Source of the DNA: Casuarius casuarius
Lineage: Eukaryota; Chordata; Aves; Casuariiformes; Casuariidae
Length of the DNA stretch: 64,000 nucleotides
Direction of reading: 5' to 3'
Assembly: GCA_003342895.1 (NCBI GenBank)
Contig: PTFA01000197.1
Coordinates: 1,084,156 to 1,148,155, forward strand
The notes under the pieces are model-generated. The model was not told the DNA's origin, ran no database searches, and saw only the letters and a program-made list of their open reading frames with translations. This document shows, piece by piece, positions 34,691 to 47,379 of this stretch; the first letter of the stretch is position 1; each line of letters begins with the position of its first letter. A program made the position numbers and the translations under genes.

Positions 34691-37654
34691 AAGCACCGGC
34701 ATCGCCTCGGGGCTCTGCCCCCCTCCCCCCCCCCCCCCCCCCCCCCCCCCCGGGTCTGTCCCCTGAGGGCTCTGTCCCTTGAGGTATCAGTCGTCCCCCC
34801 CCTTGGGTCTCTGCCCCCCCCGGGGGTTTGCGCCCCCTGGGGCTGTGTCCCCTCAGGTTTCTGGCTAGTTCAGCTGGAGCCCTCTTAGCGCTTTTGCTGC
34901 TGGTGCTCGCCAAAAGTTTCCCTGCGGTGACCTAGCGAGCTAAAGCCTGGCGGCTGTGTGCCTCACGGTGGGCAGGTCCCCTCCGGGATGAGTGTGGCGG
35001 CATGGGCTGAACGAACTGGATGGGCCGTGGAGGACAGGTCTGCGTAGCTGGTAGGTGGTGCAGCAGGCAAAGGGGTCTGTGGGTTTTCTCGGGGAGCCCC
35101 TTCATGCTTTCTGCAGGCATGAAAGTATGGAAAGAAATCACTCTTGCTTTTCTGTATTATTTTTTCTCTTTTAACATCTGTATCAAGGAATCTCTATCTA
35201 GGCTGTTCTTTAGTTGCGGGCCTGTTCAGTCTGTGGACATCTATGATAAGCCAGAAATAGGAGAGAAAACAGAAACACTGAAGTCCAAATTCTTCAGTCT
35301 CAAAGCCACAAAGGTAAAGCTTGGGGGGAAGAGACTGATGCTTTAGTAGTGAGAAGAGTGTTGGATGGTACTGTTTGGAGCACAATATGTGGGAAAATCT
35401 TTGGAGGGGGATTTGCTGGCGTGATTACTTAAGTTTATGTTATCTTTTTTGCTCTTCTAGTGCAATCTGTGGTTTAATTTAATTAATTATTTATTTATTG
35501 TACTGCTCCTTGCAGTGTCACCAGTTCCCTAGATGTATCTGACTGGCCTGAGGGCCCCTTTCTTTTAGGGTTTCCGAGTAGCATATGTGGTGTTCAGGAG
35601 CCCAGCTGGTGTCCAGGCAGCCAAAGCCCTGTCGCAGGGAGGTCCCCTGCTGATATCAACAGAGAGTCATCCTGTGAAAACTGGCATTAGCAGTAAGTCA
35701 CTCCTAGCCATCTCCCTGCTAACCAGAGCGGGGGAAAGCTATACCCGTTCCTTAGTGAATCCTACCCTGTGTATCCCAATTCAATTCCCACCACTTTTTA
35801 CTGAGACTGAGCTGGGAGACATCCAGTGTTTTGTTATTTTCTTACTCTTAAGGTAGTTATCTTATTCTACGGAAAGTTGTGGAATATGGTCCTGTGCCCC
35901 TATGGGAGGAAAGGCTTACTTGGTACGATGGAGGGGCAGTTTCTCTCCCTGTCTCTTCAGTATTGTGTAGAAAAGCTGGCTGCGGCTTGCCCTGAGGATG
36001 GGAGCCAGACTTATTAACAGGCACAAGGTGTTTGTCAGGGTGATAGGACTTCAGATGCGACCCCCTTGCAGGAACACAGCCCCGAATATTGTATGGATGC
36101 CCCAGTCTTGCTTGGGAGCAGTTGCAAGCTCTTCCCATTGCTTAGCTGTTTATTGGCCATAGTCTGGGCCAAAAGTCAGTTGTTCGTGAACCAATTCAGT
36201 GGGGAGGCTGAGGGTGGATGGAAATGGGAACTGTCCCTATAGCAGTTTCCCCTAGAGCTGCCCAAAGGCATCACACTAGGGCTTGCCTCTAACAAAAGTT
36301 ACTGCTGACTTCTGTCCTCTCTGTCTCAGAGTGGATCGCCAGCTATGCGGCTTCAGTGGTGGATCGTGAAGAACTGAAGGCTGAGGTGGATGCCTTCATG
36401 CAAGACTACGACAAACAGATAGCAGAGGTGAGGCCAGGCTGGGGAAGGAACCCAGCGAAGCAGTTTTGGGGGCAAAAGGAAGAGAGAGGGTCTCTCACTG
36501 CCCAGGCCTTGTTGGAAATGGCACAGGGGGAACATACTGTCTGGCACAGTTGTTTACTCCTAGTTGCTGGTGGCTGGAGACCAGGTCTTAGTTTGGCTTC
36601 TAACACCTGATCCTTCACCCAGGGCTTACAGGAGGTACCCACAAATACACTGGGTTCTGTCTGGCATGTGTTATTCTGACTGAGACTTGAATGCCTGGTC
36701 CTGTGCTTGGTCCCAGGTCCTCTGTCCTGTGCTCTCCTTCAAATCTTGTGCAGAAGCAAGAGCTGTAACTGTGCGCGTGTGTAAGGGAGGCTGTGGGGGA
36801 GCTAAGCACCTGGCTGGCTGGCAGCATGTTTGCACTCAGCCTCTCCCTTTTGTATTTATAGGAAGAAGCCAAAGCAGCAGAGGAGGACGGCGTTCCGGAT
36901 GAGGAGGGCTGGGTGAAGGTAACGCGGAAGGGCCGGAAGCCTGGCCTGCCCCGGACAGAGGCTGCCAACCTGCGTGTGCTGGAGAGGGAGAGGCGGAAAA
37001 GGGCCCGCAAAGAGCTGCTCAACTTCTACGCCTGGCAGCATCGTGAGACCAAGAGAGAGCGTGAGTGCCTCAATCTTCTCCTTCCCATGTCTCCTGTCTT
37101 TCATATTGCGGCCCTAAGAGGACCAGTTTTCCTTCAATGGTCGCTGTAGGCAGCCAGTTGCTGTGCTGTTGTGTGAATGGCCTCTCCAGTTCTTGTGGGC
37201 CCCATGCCACCCCCTGGCCTAGCAGGGGCTGTTCGAATGTTTTGTGAGAGTTGGAAGAATGTGGTTTTCTAGTAAGAGTTTCTTCAGTTAGCACAGATAC
37301 AACAGTTGAAAGGGAAAACTAACCTGTTCCCCTCCTCAAGAGGGAGCTGCAGCACTGCAGGAGACATGTGGCTAGAGCCACAGCCCTGCACTGAGCCCTG
37401 GCCCAAAAGGATGTACTCTGGGAAGTGTGTGTCTGCACGTGTCAGGACTGAACCACTTCCCAGTGTGTACAGGGCTGTTGAGAGCAGCTGGGGTGAAGTT
37501 CCCTAGGGAGATGGAAATCTGCTGCTCCCATGTGTGAACTGCTCTCTCCCTCCTTCTGTCTGTTTCAGACATTGCCCAGCTGAGGAAGAAGTTCGAGGAG
37601 GACAAGCAGAGAATCGCGCTGATGCGAGCCCAGCGCAAGTTTCGGCCATACTAA
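34341..37654 (+). CDS. RRP7A: Ribosomal RNA-processing protein 7 homolog A
   Basis: Seven coding exons: 34341-34392, 34467-34609, 35188-35313, 35569-35692, 36330-36427, 36862-37060 and 37569-37654. They encode 275 aa (human 280). The protein has an N-terminal segment, then an RRM beginning TLFVLNVPPYCSR and continuing over SRLFFSCGPVQSVDI and FRVAYVVFRSP. A WI.SYAASV helix follows. The C-terminal RRP7 domain contains DEEGWVKVTRKGRKP, a basic ERERRKRARKELLNFYAWQHRE helix, and ends KFRPY. It is a nucleolar small-subunit processome factor needed for 18S rRNA maturation; in yeast Rrp7 joins the UtpC/casein kinase 2 module. The start ATG follows 'gctaag' and gives an alanine-rich N terminus shorter than the mammalian one. 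Frame is kept at every junction. Intron 2 holds a long C-run. Confidence 0.97.
34710..34860. repeat. C-run and degenerate GGGTCTGTCCCCTGAG minisatellite in RRP7A intron 2
   Basis: After 'gggctctgcccccct' comes a run of 27 C (34725-34751). Then five or so imperfect units of about 20-30 bases follow, built on 'gggtctgtcccctgag', 'gggctctgtcccttgag', 'gggtctctgcccc' and 'gggctgtgtcccctcag'. The opposite strand is an uninterrupted G27, a strong G-quadruplex former. Confidence 0.8.
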
Positions 37655-38039
37655 GCCATGCTGGACCGTTTCCTCAGCTGCCTGGGCTGGAGAGGGAGGG
37701 ACAGGCATGTACAGACTCCATGTACCAAAGGGTTTCAAGGAACTGAGGCAGTTTCAGGTTGTCCCAGCCCTTAGATCTGAGGTGGGAGAGCCCAGCATCC
37801 ACAGCTGAGGAGGAGTTGGCTTCACCTACACTGGTATCTCCTGTTCTCCTGGCCGTGCCTGCACTGTCGTTGTCCAGCCCTGAGGCATCACTTCCAGAAT
37901 GCACAGGCCAGAGGGGGCTGAAGCCCTCCCTGTGACAAACTGTATCTTCCTGCCACCCAAGACCCTCCTAAACCTTGGTGAGAGCCAGGATTTATGCAGC
38001 ACAGCCTCTGCAGGGACAGGAAATGACTGAAAAACTGTA

Positions 38040-38045
38040 AATAAA
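38040..38045 (+). terminator. RRP7A poly(A) signal AATAAA
   Basis: AATAAA about 385 bases after the RRP7A stop codon; the expected short 3' UTR. Confidence 0.85.
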
Positions 38046-39041
38046 CTGCTACTATGATCCTGGAACACAGGAATGCCTCTCTCTCCCTGACTTCTCTCTG
38101 AGACACAGCTCCTTGCGTCGTGTGGTGATAACAACAGCCATGGCTTGTACGCTGGTTGTCCTTCACACAGGTCAGGCTGTTATCTGAGGGTAGGGAAAGA
38201 GAGGAGGAATGAGAGCTTGGGAAAAGCCAAGCTGGGATGTTTCCAAATCAGTTGTCCCAAGCAGAGTTCAGTGGTTTGATACAGAGCACTGCCCTTTCTC
38301 CCAGCATTTCCTTCCCAGGCAGCTCCCCCTTTGAAGAGATCTTGAAGTCCCCAGTCCTACAGCTGCATCTGTACCTCTGCAGCTAGGTCTGGCCTGGGCT
38401 ATGGGAGTTTCTGCTGCTCAGCCTGTTCACAAGAACAAGGTGAGATGGCAGCCTGGCTTTGGAGGGAGAAACCAGATTCCTTCCAAGCCTGTATTCCACT
38501 TAACCTGTAACCGGTCTACAAGAGGCAGGTAAGGATAGCAAGGGGCACATCCAGCTGCAGGGCAATGCTTCTGCTACTGCCCACGTAACATTTGTGCAGT
38601 CTTGGGCCTTAAAGACTGGTCACCCCATCACACTTTGTGACTGCATCTGCTGTGATCAGAAAGGAGTGGTAACTTCCCTACCCCCAGGCTTATACACACC
38701 TACCTCACTGCCTGTACTTCAATAAAAGGGTGAACATCAGTGCAAGAAGGAAATGTTGATAAAGTTCACAGAGCTGTGTTAAAATGGATTGACCCTCCTG
38801 CAGCAAACAGACTAAAATGTAGCTTCCATGGCATGGGGAATCCACCAAGCCTGCTTGCTTCAATTGGCTTTGCATCAGTTTAGGAAGCAGATGGAAACTT
38901 AACATCTGAAGCAGAATGCATGCAGAATCACTGCCTCCCCTTTAGATTGTCATTTTAGCTGCTTGGGTGAGCATCCCAAAAGAATGGAGGTTGACTCTCC
39001 TATGTAGTCAAGATGACAGTATTAGCATTGAGAAATCAATC

Positions 39042-39047
39042 TTTATT
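39042..39047 (-). terminator. SERHL2 poly(A) signal AATAAA
   Basis: Minus-strand AATAAA about 690 bases after the SERHL2 stop codon. It leaves roughly 1 kb between the ends of the two convergent genes. Confidence 0.6.
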
Positions 39048-39736
39048 TAGAGGAACAGAAATCATCTCTACCAATTTTCCCATTGCTAATAGTCCTCCCA
39101 GCTGCTTTGGCTGGAGGATTAATGACTCATACCCTAGGAGTTCTTTGAAATGGCCTTCCATGCCCCAGTGAGCTCTCATTTAAGCTGGTTTAAAAAAGGC
39201 AGCAGCTCTGCCAGTAGAACTTAGATGCTGAGGCCCTCTGAGCTCAGGCACCTATGCAGAGAAGCAGAACACTTCACTGTTTTTTCAATGGATCTGACCC
39301 TGAGAGGAGACTGGCTGCACCATCCTCAGAGAGGAGGTGAGAAGGAGCCATGTATCTCTTGCAATACTACAACTTTTGTCACTGCTGCTTCCACAAAGAA
39401 TGCCTGTGCCTGTATTCCTGCTCCATTTCAGGATGCAGAAGTTAGGAAGGAGCAAGTGGAAGGCTACTCCTTCTGCATGAGGGTTCCTGGGGGTTATCCC
39501 TGCGCTCCCAGAGCTGGAAAGGAAGGCGGATTATTTCTCCCTTTGACAACTGAGACACTTTGCTCAGCTCTCCTCCAGGGAACCACAGTGGACCTGCTTC
39601 CACCACTGCAGTAAGCTAAGTTTAGGAAAGATGATCGTGAAATTGATGTTGAACAAGAGGCAGGAATGCTGTGAGTTGCTCCAGAGCCTGCTCCTTAGCT
39701 CCCTGTCCTCCTGGACTGCTGCTACAGAGACCCTGT

Positions 39737-42700
39737 CTAGAGCCTGGCTCTGGTGTCCTGTTCTGTCAGGAAGTTGCTGATGATCCCAGACACCACCTCG
39801 GGCTCATTCAGATGTACAAAATGGCTCCCAGGCACCTCTACTAGCTGGCTGTGCTGGAAAAAAAGAGGATACAAGATGTGGACCAGGAAAGCATTCCCTC
39901 AGGCAAGCTGTGCTTATTGTGTGGCACTCACTGGAGCATGAAGCCAGAGGAGACAATACAAAGATGGGATCTCAAAGAAGGGCTGGGTGTTATGTTCTCA
40001 TATGGCTGCAAATGAAATGAGATTACAGTCCAGTGGAGTGAGGGAGGCAGAACAGTGATGGGGGAGCAGAGAAGAGGTAGGCCCAGAAGGTAGTGTTGAG
40101 TGGGACTTTGGCAGCAGGAGTAAAACTGGATTTCTCCTCCCTGCATGAGAGCTGGGCTGTTTAGGACAAATTCCCTAGTGGGGGTGTGTCCACAACCATG
40201 AGCTACTTTGTAGCAGCTGCTCCCATTGCCCCATGAGGTGGAAATGCAGGGATGGAGTTTGCTCTCACCTCTTTCAGGACAGACGTGGCTGTCTCCCATA
40301 GCAGTTTCACAAAGCTGTTTCTTCTGTCTTGCTTGTGCGGACTCAGCAGTCCATCCTGTGCTCTGAAAATCAAGAGCAAGGCTCAGCATAACACATGATG
40401 TGTCTGTCTTTGTTGCTGTCCTGGCTAGGAGTGTTTTCAAAACAGAGTGGGACACTAGACCTAACTCCTTTCTTCCAGATCCATGAAGCTGTAAACCAGG
40501 GCCAGACCGGGGCTGCTTGTAAACAGCAAGGTTACAGGTTCATAGGTGGCTGTCAAAGGCACAGCTCAGCTAAGCAGCTATTACCCAATCAAACTATCTG
40601 TTTGACACCCCCCCCCCCCGCCAGCTGGCTCCTTAACTTGTCTGAGCACATTGCTCCCCACCTCCACCCTGTCTTCTGCTCCTTTTTTCCTTCTGGTCAG
40701 CTTTTACATCTCTCCTGTGTTCCTTCCCCATGCTGCTGCTTTAAACATGAATCCCAAGTTGTGCCCTGCACAGAGGGGAGCAAGGTACCAGGGCAGCTGT
40801 CTTTGAGAACCCATCATGAGACCTCCTGCAGAGTTAAGATCATAACATTGCCTACTGTGCTGCATGTGATGGGACAAGGTGAAGTCCCAGGCTCAAAGGG
40901 ACATACTCTGTATGGTCTAGCGGACCTGCCCTCACGGTGATGTTGCTTCTCTCTGTCCCGGACATGGAGAACAATCCTTAAATACACAGGTGAAGCCTCC
41001 TATGAGTTAAGTGGATTAAAGAAGCCAAACTGCACCTCATTTCTCAACTTCCAGCATGTCTTCTCATTTCCCCTGGAGTCTCATACGGTGCCACAAGGGC
41101 TAAAGGAAACACAGCCCTGCACATCTTGCACTCCAAGGAGAAGGGGAAAATGCAGAGGAGGATGGAGACAGCCAGCTACCTACACAGTCAGCAGGCTGCT
41201 GTGTAAATCACTGGCCACCGCGCCCCCCCATAGCTCCTGCCTGCCCGGGGCACTGAAGGAGAGCGCTTGCAGGAGCTGGGTCAGGAGGGGGAGGCTCCAG
41301 GACCTGCAGGAGGAGGTGGAGGCTGTGATGGGTTTACCCAGTTGTGTAGGCAAAGGGATTTCAAAGCATGGAGCAGCAGGCAAGTTGGCTCGCTGCAACT
41401 GGGNGAAGGGAGGCCATGAGGAAAGTAAGTAGGAGTGAAGCTGTGAAGGGTCACGTGTCTGCCAGGATCTTCCTTCTGCGGGAAGGGAGCGTGAAGGAGT
41501 GACTGTGGGGAGGACAGGCCAAGCCAGGCATTTCCTCAGTCAGCCTTACACCAGGGAGGCCCAGTCTGCAAGCGCGGCACCAGGGTGAGGGGAGGTCGTG
41601 CCGGCTCATCTGTGCTGGCTCCAGGAGCCTGCCCAGCCCAGCGCAGTTGGCAGCACGGGGAAATGCTACTCCTGTGGGAGGCAGCGCTGTCACGGCACCC
41701 CAACCTGGGAGCTGGGTGGCTGCTGCAGAGGAGGGGGTGGTGGAGGACTCCCTGCTAACCATCATTCCCCCCACCCAGGGGGACAGCCAGGGCTGGATTT
41801 GCTTCTGCTGCACTCACATGATGGTGAGAATGGGGGCCTGGATCTTCTGCAGGAGTTTCACATACTGCTCCATGGCGAGAGACTCTTGACTCTGCTGCGG
41901 GTGCAAAGGCAGGGAAAATGGCAAAAGCTGGGGACAGTGGCTGGGGCAGAGGGGTGTCCCTAACCCCTACCACGCTGGCGGCTCTGAGTGCAGAAGGGGC
42001 TGATGCCCTGAGGCTGCTGTGCTGAGACAGGATGGGCTGCTTGCAAGAGTGGCTGGCTCTGCAACAGCTCCTTCTGTCCAGCTGCATTTCAGCACTGCCA
42101 GCTGCCTGCTGGGATGCAGCACAAATGGGAATAATCTCACAGCAGAGAGAGGCTTTAAAAATCTTTTTGCTAGAAAAGAGACAAATAAAATGGTCTGGCT
42201 TTCATGTTCTGGCAGTAGCACAGGTAGAGGAGGCCCAACTTGTTGAAAAGTGGCACAAAATTATCAAATTATCAGCCATGAGGTCTTTGCTCTGCTCCCT
42301 CCCCCACTTCTTACAAGGGCGATCTGTTTGAGAAGCTGACCTGGAGCCTCCATCCATCTGCTGCCTGGAGAGTTATAACAGCAGGAAAATGTGGCCAGGA
42401 GGCCCTGGCACAGAGGAACCGCTAAAAAGTTCAGTAATATTTTCCAGTGACTCTGTAAGCTGAGTCAGTTAATGATCAAGTGCAGGCTCTTTTAACAGCA
42501 GCACTTAAAAGATGTGTGGGAATTAGGAAAGCAGTAAGTAAAAGGTTGGGTGGAAGCAGGGCCTGGGCTCAGTGAGTGGGCCTCAACTTTCTCTGTGTTT
42601 TCTGCAAGCTCAGAGCTCAGAGGCAGCAGGGGGCAAGTCAAAACAGCAATGCTCACCGTATGGACTCTCACGTCTCTGTTATACACCAGTCCTGGAATGA

Positions 42701-45700
42701 AACAAGAGAAGGTCTTCACATCTCGTAGAAGATTTTCATGCCTCTGCCTCCCCTCACCGTTGGGGTCAGCCCAAAACTCTCCTCAGACAAGAGGGAGGGG
42801 ATGAATTCAGGTTTCTCCTTTTTTGATTTCTTTTCTTTAGCCATTCCAGGACTCAAGCACCAACACCAGTTGCTGGGACTGGGGAGCTCTGCCTCCAGAG
42901 GTAATTGCTCCCACCCAGGCTGTACAAACTTGCAGCCAGGGCACCCTGTACCTTCTGAAAGACAATGGCTGTTGGCACTGTTCTCTTCCCTCACCCGGCC
43001 TTGGGCTGCCACTGCAATCAGCCCTGTCTCCAACCAGCACGGGCCCCTTACCAGCAGGCGTCACAGTGGCTCCTCGCTGCAGTAGGATTGCCCCACTCTC
43101 TGCTGTCAGATGTCTGTTTACTTCTAAGAGCCTGGGGGAGACATGGCAGAGAGGTTGTACTGCTGGAAAAGGGAGGAAAAGAAGCAAAAGTGGCATGACA
43201 AGATGACAGCAAGCTCTCAGGCCGCTTCAGAAAACAGTAGGAAGCTGGCAAGAGAAGCACAAGGTCTTGCTTAGATTCCAGGGGAGGACTTGAAGGTCCG
43301 GACATACATAGAATTTCCCCTTCTGGGTCATGCAGCACTCCATCCAGGGTGAGGGCAGGCCAGGAATGAAGGGGACAGATGGGAACTCACCTCTGCAATG
43401 CTGCTTCGGGGTTACGTGCTTTGGGAGGTTGCTGCTTCACCTCTAGACTCAGTAATGTGTCAATCACCATCCGTTTTGATTTCAGCCACTCCTCAGTTTC
43501 CTGAAACAGAGATGCAGGACACAGGAGTGATCCCTCATTTCTAGGTCATTTTACCCCTTCTCAGGGGCAGAAGTTCACCCTCCAGCATGGTGGTGGTATC
43601 AGTTAAGGGCATCATATTAAAAATGCCCATTCCTGGAGGCAAAGGAACAGCAATACAAGCAGGCAAGGCAGGAGCAGAAGACTAAACTTTGCTGTGTAGA
43701 AAGTTATCAACCTTACCCTTGCAGCCTTTTCCCACCTCCTCCTACCTCACTTTTGATTTGAGGACAACTGTTCAAAATAACAAGGGAAGTTTGGCATCTT
43801 TTATGTCTCTGACTCTAGGCATCTGTCACCACTCCTGCCAACCAAAGTCCCAGCACCCGGTAGTGACAATGGCAGTTTGGGAATGTAGCTTTACATCCTG
43901 CCAGGAACAAAAAAATAAATCCACCAGTCTTGCACCCAGGTCACCCAACAAGCTGTTGGCAAAAATACAACCTTGACAAGGGGTTGCTCTGACAGACGTT
44001 CCAGTTCCCTTTGTACAAGGGCCTGGCATAGATGAGCAAATTTCAGTGCTACGTGACTGCAGGATGCTAAGGACTACCAAGTGTCCTACAAGGGCCACTC
44101 TTTAAGCAGGGATCTCTCTCTATGCACAAAGGAGCAGATCTGTGCCTGCCAAAAGGGAAAAGTGCTGAGAATTGTGTGCCCTGCCAGGGACTGGTCACAT
44201 CCGTGGGTTTTTTGAACAAATGGAGAGGAAAAACCCATGCCATTTCTTTTTTATTTAAAAAAAGGAAGGAGAGGAGACATGAAATCTAACCTCTGGAGCT
44301 GGCAGAAAGCCAACATTTTCCAGCAGAATCAGCTTATCCACCATCTCAGGATAAAGGAAACAGAACTGAGGAAAGAAGAAACATTATGAGTGGAAGAGAA
44401 AAGCTGAGTACTGAGTGCTATCTTCACCCTGCTGCACTGGAGAGGGAGGAAGGGAAGGGCCTCCCCTTCCCTGAGATCCAAGTCCCACACAGTCTGTCCC
44501 TCTATTCCACTCCCTTTTGTTGTTCCAGCTGCAGAAATCACAAACCCATGAAGACAGGATGCTTTACTCACCATTCCTGCCACAGACCCACCTGCAAAGG
44601 AAAGAAGGGTGCCCAGTTATGCACAGGACAACCTGTGGTGGTAGCAGCTCCCCTTCCCCACAGCCAGAGCTGCCTTAGAAGCACAAATGCATCTTGTACC
44701 AAGGGACAAAGCTATAGAGCAGAGCTCTCCTAGCAGGGAGGATGCAGGGCTATTGGCCAGCCAGACTTCCTGGGCTGCCCCAGCCCTATCTCCCTCACAG
44801 GCAGCACAGGCCAGGGAGGAGTTACTAGTTAAAACACTACGGCGTGCAGGTACTGCGAGCTGTGAACAGAGCAGCCCTGGAGAGCAAAACCCAAATCATG
44901 ACAAAACCCAATTGTGTCCCAAGGATGAAGAGACAGATTCTGAAGTCCTGGCTCCCCTTAGCAAGCTCTGTGACCCACCAAGAAGGGCCCAGCCTGTCCA
45001 CCACACAGCAAGAAAGCCTGGTGCAGCAGAAAGGCCTGTTGCAAACACTCCTGCCTTAGACCATCCCTCTTTGCCCAGCACTGTTTCCTCCTGGGGGAAG
45101 AGGCACACAGGAACAGTTCCCACTGCTGGTACTACTGGGCCTTGAAAGGCACTTTAAATAAGGGTGCAAATTTTTGAATTTCTCAGTCAGGAGCCTTGTA
45201 CTTTACATGATATAATAAATATTCCAACCCAGTTCCTAGAAGCATGTCTTATAAGTTAATTACCGACTCATGTTTCCATGAATCTCACAGCTTACAAGGA
45301 CAAGAGCTACTTACCCATACTGTGACCCATCAAGGTGAACCGTCTCCACTGCAAGGCTAAGTGGCAACAGACAAAAACAGACAGCACTGCATTAGAAACC
45401 AGAGCAGCGGCATCATGCTGCTTCTCCACCAACACAGGCCCCTTCCCCCAGAAGGGCTTCTTCACTGCTTCATTTGATTCCTAATCCAGAAATGAGGTGG
45501 CTAAGTAGGCCAGCTTTAAAGAAAAAGAACGTCCACTCCATTTTCTTGGAAGTGAAGTTATGCAACTTTCAAGCTCTCTCCGTATGGCAAACACACTACA
45601 GCCAATTCCCACTCATTGCCGGACACAAGACCGGCAAGAAGCAAAGGAGCCTGGCCGGGCAGCATATGCTTGAAGACAAGCACCTTGATAGAGCACCCTG

Positions 45701-46817
45701 TTGCAGAGTTAGGTGCAGAGTTACGTGTTCAGTGAGAGCCACACGGATGCAGATCTGGGTCTGCTGCCTTGGGGAAAGCGTGATTATTCCAAGTGAAAGG
45801 TCTTTGCACCATTCGGCACATGAGGCTCTTCAGTCCACTTTTAGGGCAAGCCAAGAGGCTCATGGGAAAATACTGCTTCATCAATGCTGCCTATCTGAAA
45901 TACACCTCATTAGAAGAGGTGTTTTACCCTCTGGCATGTCAAAAAGAAGTTCTAGTGGATCTTTGTCTACTGAATGAGGGATACAAAACTGCACATGCCA
46001 CACACTCCCCCAAGATCAGCACGCAGATGGGCAGTCAGACCAGGAGTTACTAGGAGCCCAAGATATCTTGGCTTTCAGATCTGCTTCTGTTATACTAAAG
46101 CAAGTACCAAGCTGCCATCCATGAAGAAACAGGCACCAGAAGAGTTCCCAACTTATACCTAACACCGGTCAGAGGTTTCTGGCTGCTTACAAGATGCCAG
46201 TCTGGCAGAACTGAGCTATTTAGTTGCATCCATCACTCAACCACTACTGTTTTTCTGGACAGAAACTTCTCCTTCTCAGAGTTTACTGTTTCTTCTTCTC
46301 ACAAAATATTGAGAAAAGAGGGATGCTTATTCAGCCTGTGGTCATAACATCAGGCTGGGTGGAAGCAGAGGGGAACTGAGCCCTCTCCCAGCAGTGACTG
46401 CCATCTGTCATTCCAAGGAGCAGAAGTGATATGGCACCCCTGGCACAAACACCCCCTTGAGGGTCCTTCCAATCGCTTACCTCCTGCCACCCGGCACACC
46501 TCACTCACGTAATCCAGAAAGTGGTAGGGCAAGCCTGCAGGTCGATGGGACGACAGACCGTGGCCAGAAAAATCCATTGCCACGTAACGGTGATCTGAAA
46601 GGGAGGGAGCATCAGGCATGTGGCCCTGCAGCGCAGCACAGGGGCCTCCTCTCCAAGCCAGACCCACCTGTGGGCAGCAGTGGGATGAGCCTGTCGAAGG
46701 TATTGGCATTGTCAAGCCAGCCGTGCAAGCACAGCACGGGGTGCCCTTGCGGGGGACCCCAGGCCTTGGCTGCCACGTGGCCCCAGGGCACAGGGAACTT
46801 CACCTCTGAGAACATTC
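39737..46817 (-). CDS. SERHL2: Serine hydrolase-like protein 2 (alpha/beta hydrolase)
   Basis: Coding exons in transcript order: 46817-46668, 46594-46481, 45356-45315, 44591-44572, 44365-44291, 43500-43391, 43131-43052, 42691-42657, 41894-41818, 40362-40269 and 39853-39737 (stop TAG). They give 303 aa from the Met at 46815, all in frame; human is about 314. The fold signatures are HGWLDN (residues 31-36, oxyanion loop), the nucleophile elbow GHSMG with Ser100, a probable acid Asp237 (AQDGLL), and the catalytic His276 in PGSHFVH. The last three residues, ARL, fit a peroxisomal PTS1; mouse Serhl is reported in perinuclear vesicles and peroxisomes. Substrate unknown. One exon is only 20 bases, encoding GGSVAGM together with the flanking G. 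An earlier exon giving a few more N-terminal residues (or only 5' UTR) must lie toward the CpG island at 47.4-48.2 kb; I could not fix it. Confidence 0.95.
40608..40619. repeat. C12 homopolymer in SERHL2 intron
   Basis: Run of twelve C in the intron between 40363 and 41817. Confidence 0.8.
41007..42099 (+). repeat. Left arm of a 1.1 kb inverted repeat
   Basis: The reverse complement of 48207-49292 matches this segment from 'taagtgg' to 'gcactgcc', both about 1.09 kb. Identity is not uniform. From about 41040 to 41590 the arms are almost identical (a translated 114-codon frame at 41088-41432 is the same on both sides). From about 41590 to 42099 mismatches and short indels are frequent, about one base in ten or more. 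This arm contains SERHL2 coding exon 41894-41818 and flanking intron. An ambiguous base (n) at 41404 has a partner n at 48893. Confidence 0.92.
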
Positions 46818-47379
46818 CTGGAAATAGGTTGCCTGCAAGCGACGTCCCCGGAGAGCCACGTGCTCAGAGCTGGTCCCAGGGAGCTTGTGAATGGCCCGGA
46901 GCTCTGGAAAGAGTAATACAAGTCTTTAGTAACTCACCAGCCTTCTGTGGTTTTAATTAGCAGCTTGCTGATTTGCATTTCCCCATTCAACATCCCAAGC
47001 TGCAGCCTCTGCCTGCTTGTCCGGGGACACCCCTTCCCAGCACGTACTTGTGATGCTCCTAGGACAAAATCAGCTTTCCCTGCTTGGGAGGAGACAGCCT
47101 CCTCTCTGCATATCCGCAGCAGCCCCAACCCGACATGTGGGAGTTCTGGCAAGAGGGAACCAAGCAGGTTTCCCCCAGCCAGCTGCAGCGAACCAGGCAC
47201 CTGTCTCAGACCAAGCAAGATCAGGAATAAGGATGCTGTCTCCAGTACTACATCACTGCCGCCTTCTCCTCCTCTTCAGCAACACCAGCCAGCACCTCCG
47301 AGAGAGCAGCATGAGGGGCCCACAGCCCGCCAGGCACCAGCTGCATCGCTTTGATGGCTCCGCAGGTCACCGCTGCCAG

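Noticed and set aside
41088..41432. 114-codon frame present identically in both inverted-repeat arms (the other copy at 48865-49209)
   Set aside because: It is antisense to a SERHL2 intron, duplicated only because the arms are nearly identical DNA, and has no domain. Equal sequence here reflects recent duplication or conversion, not protein constraint.
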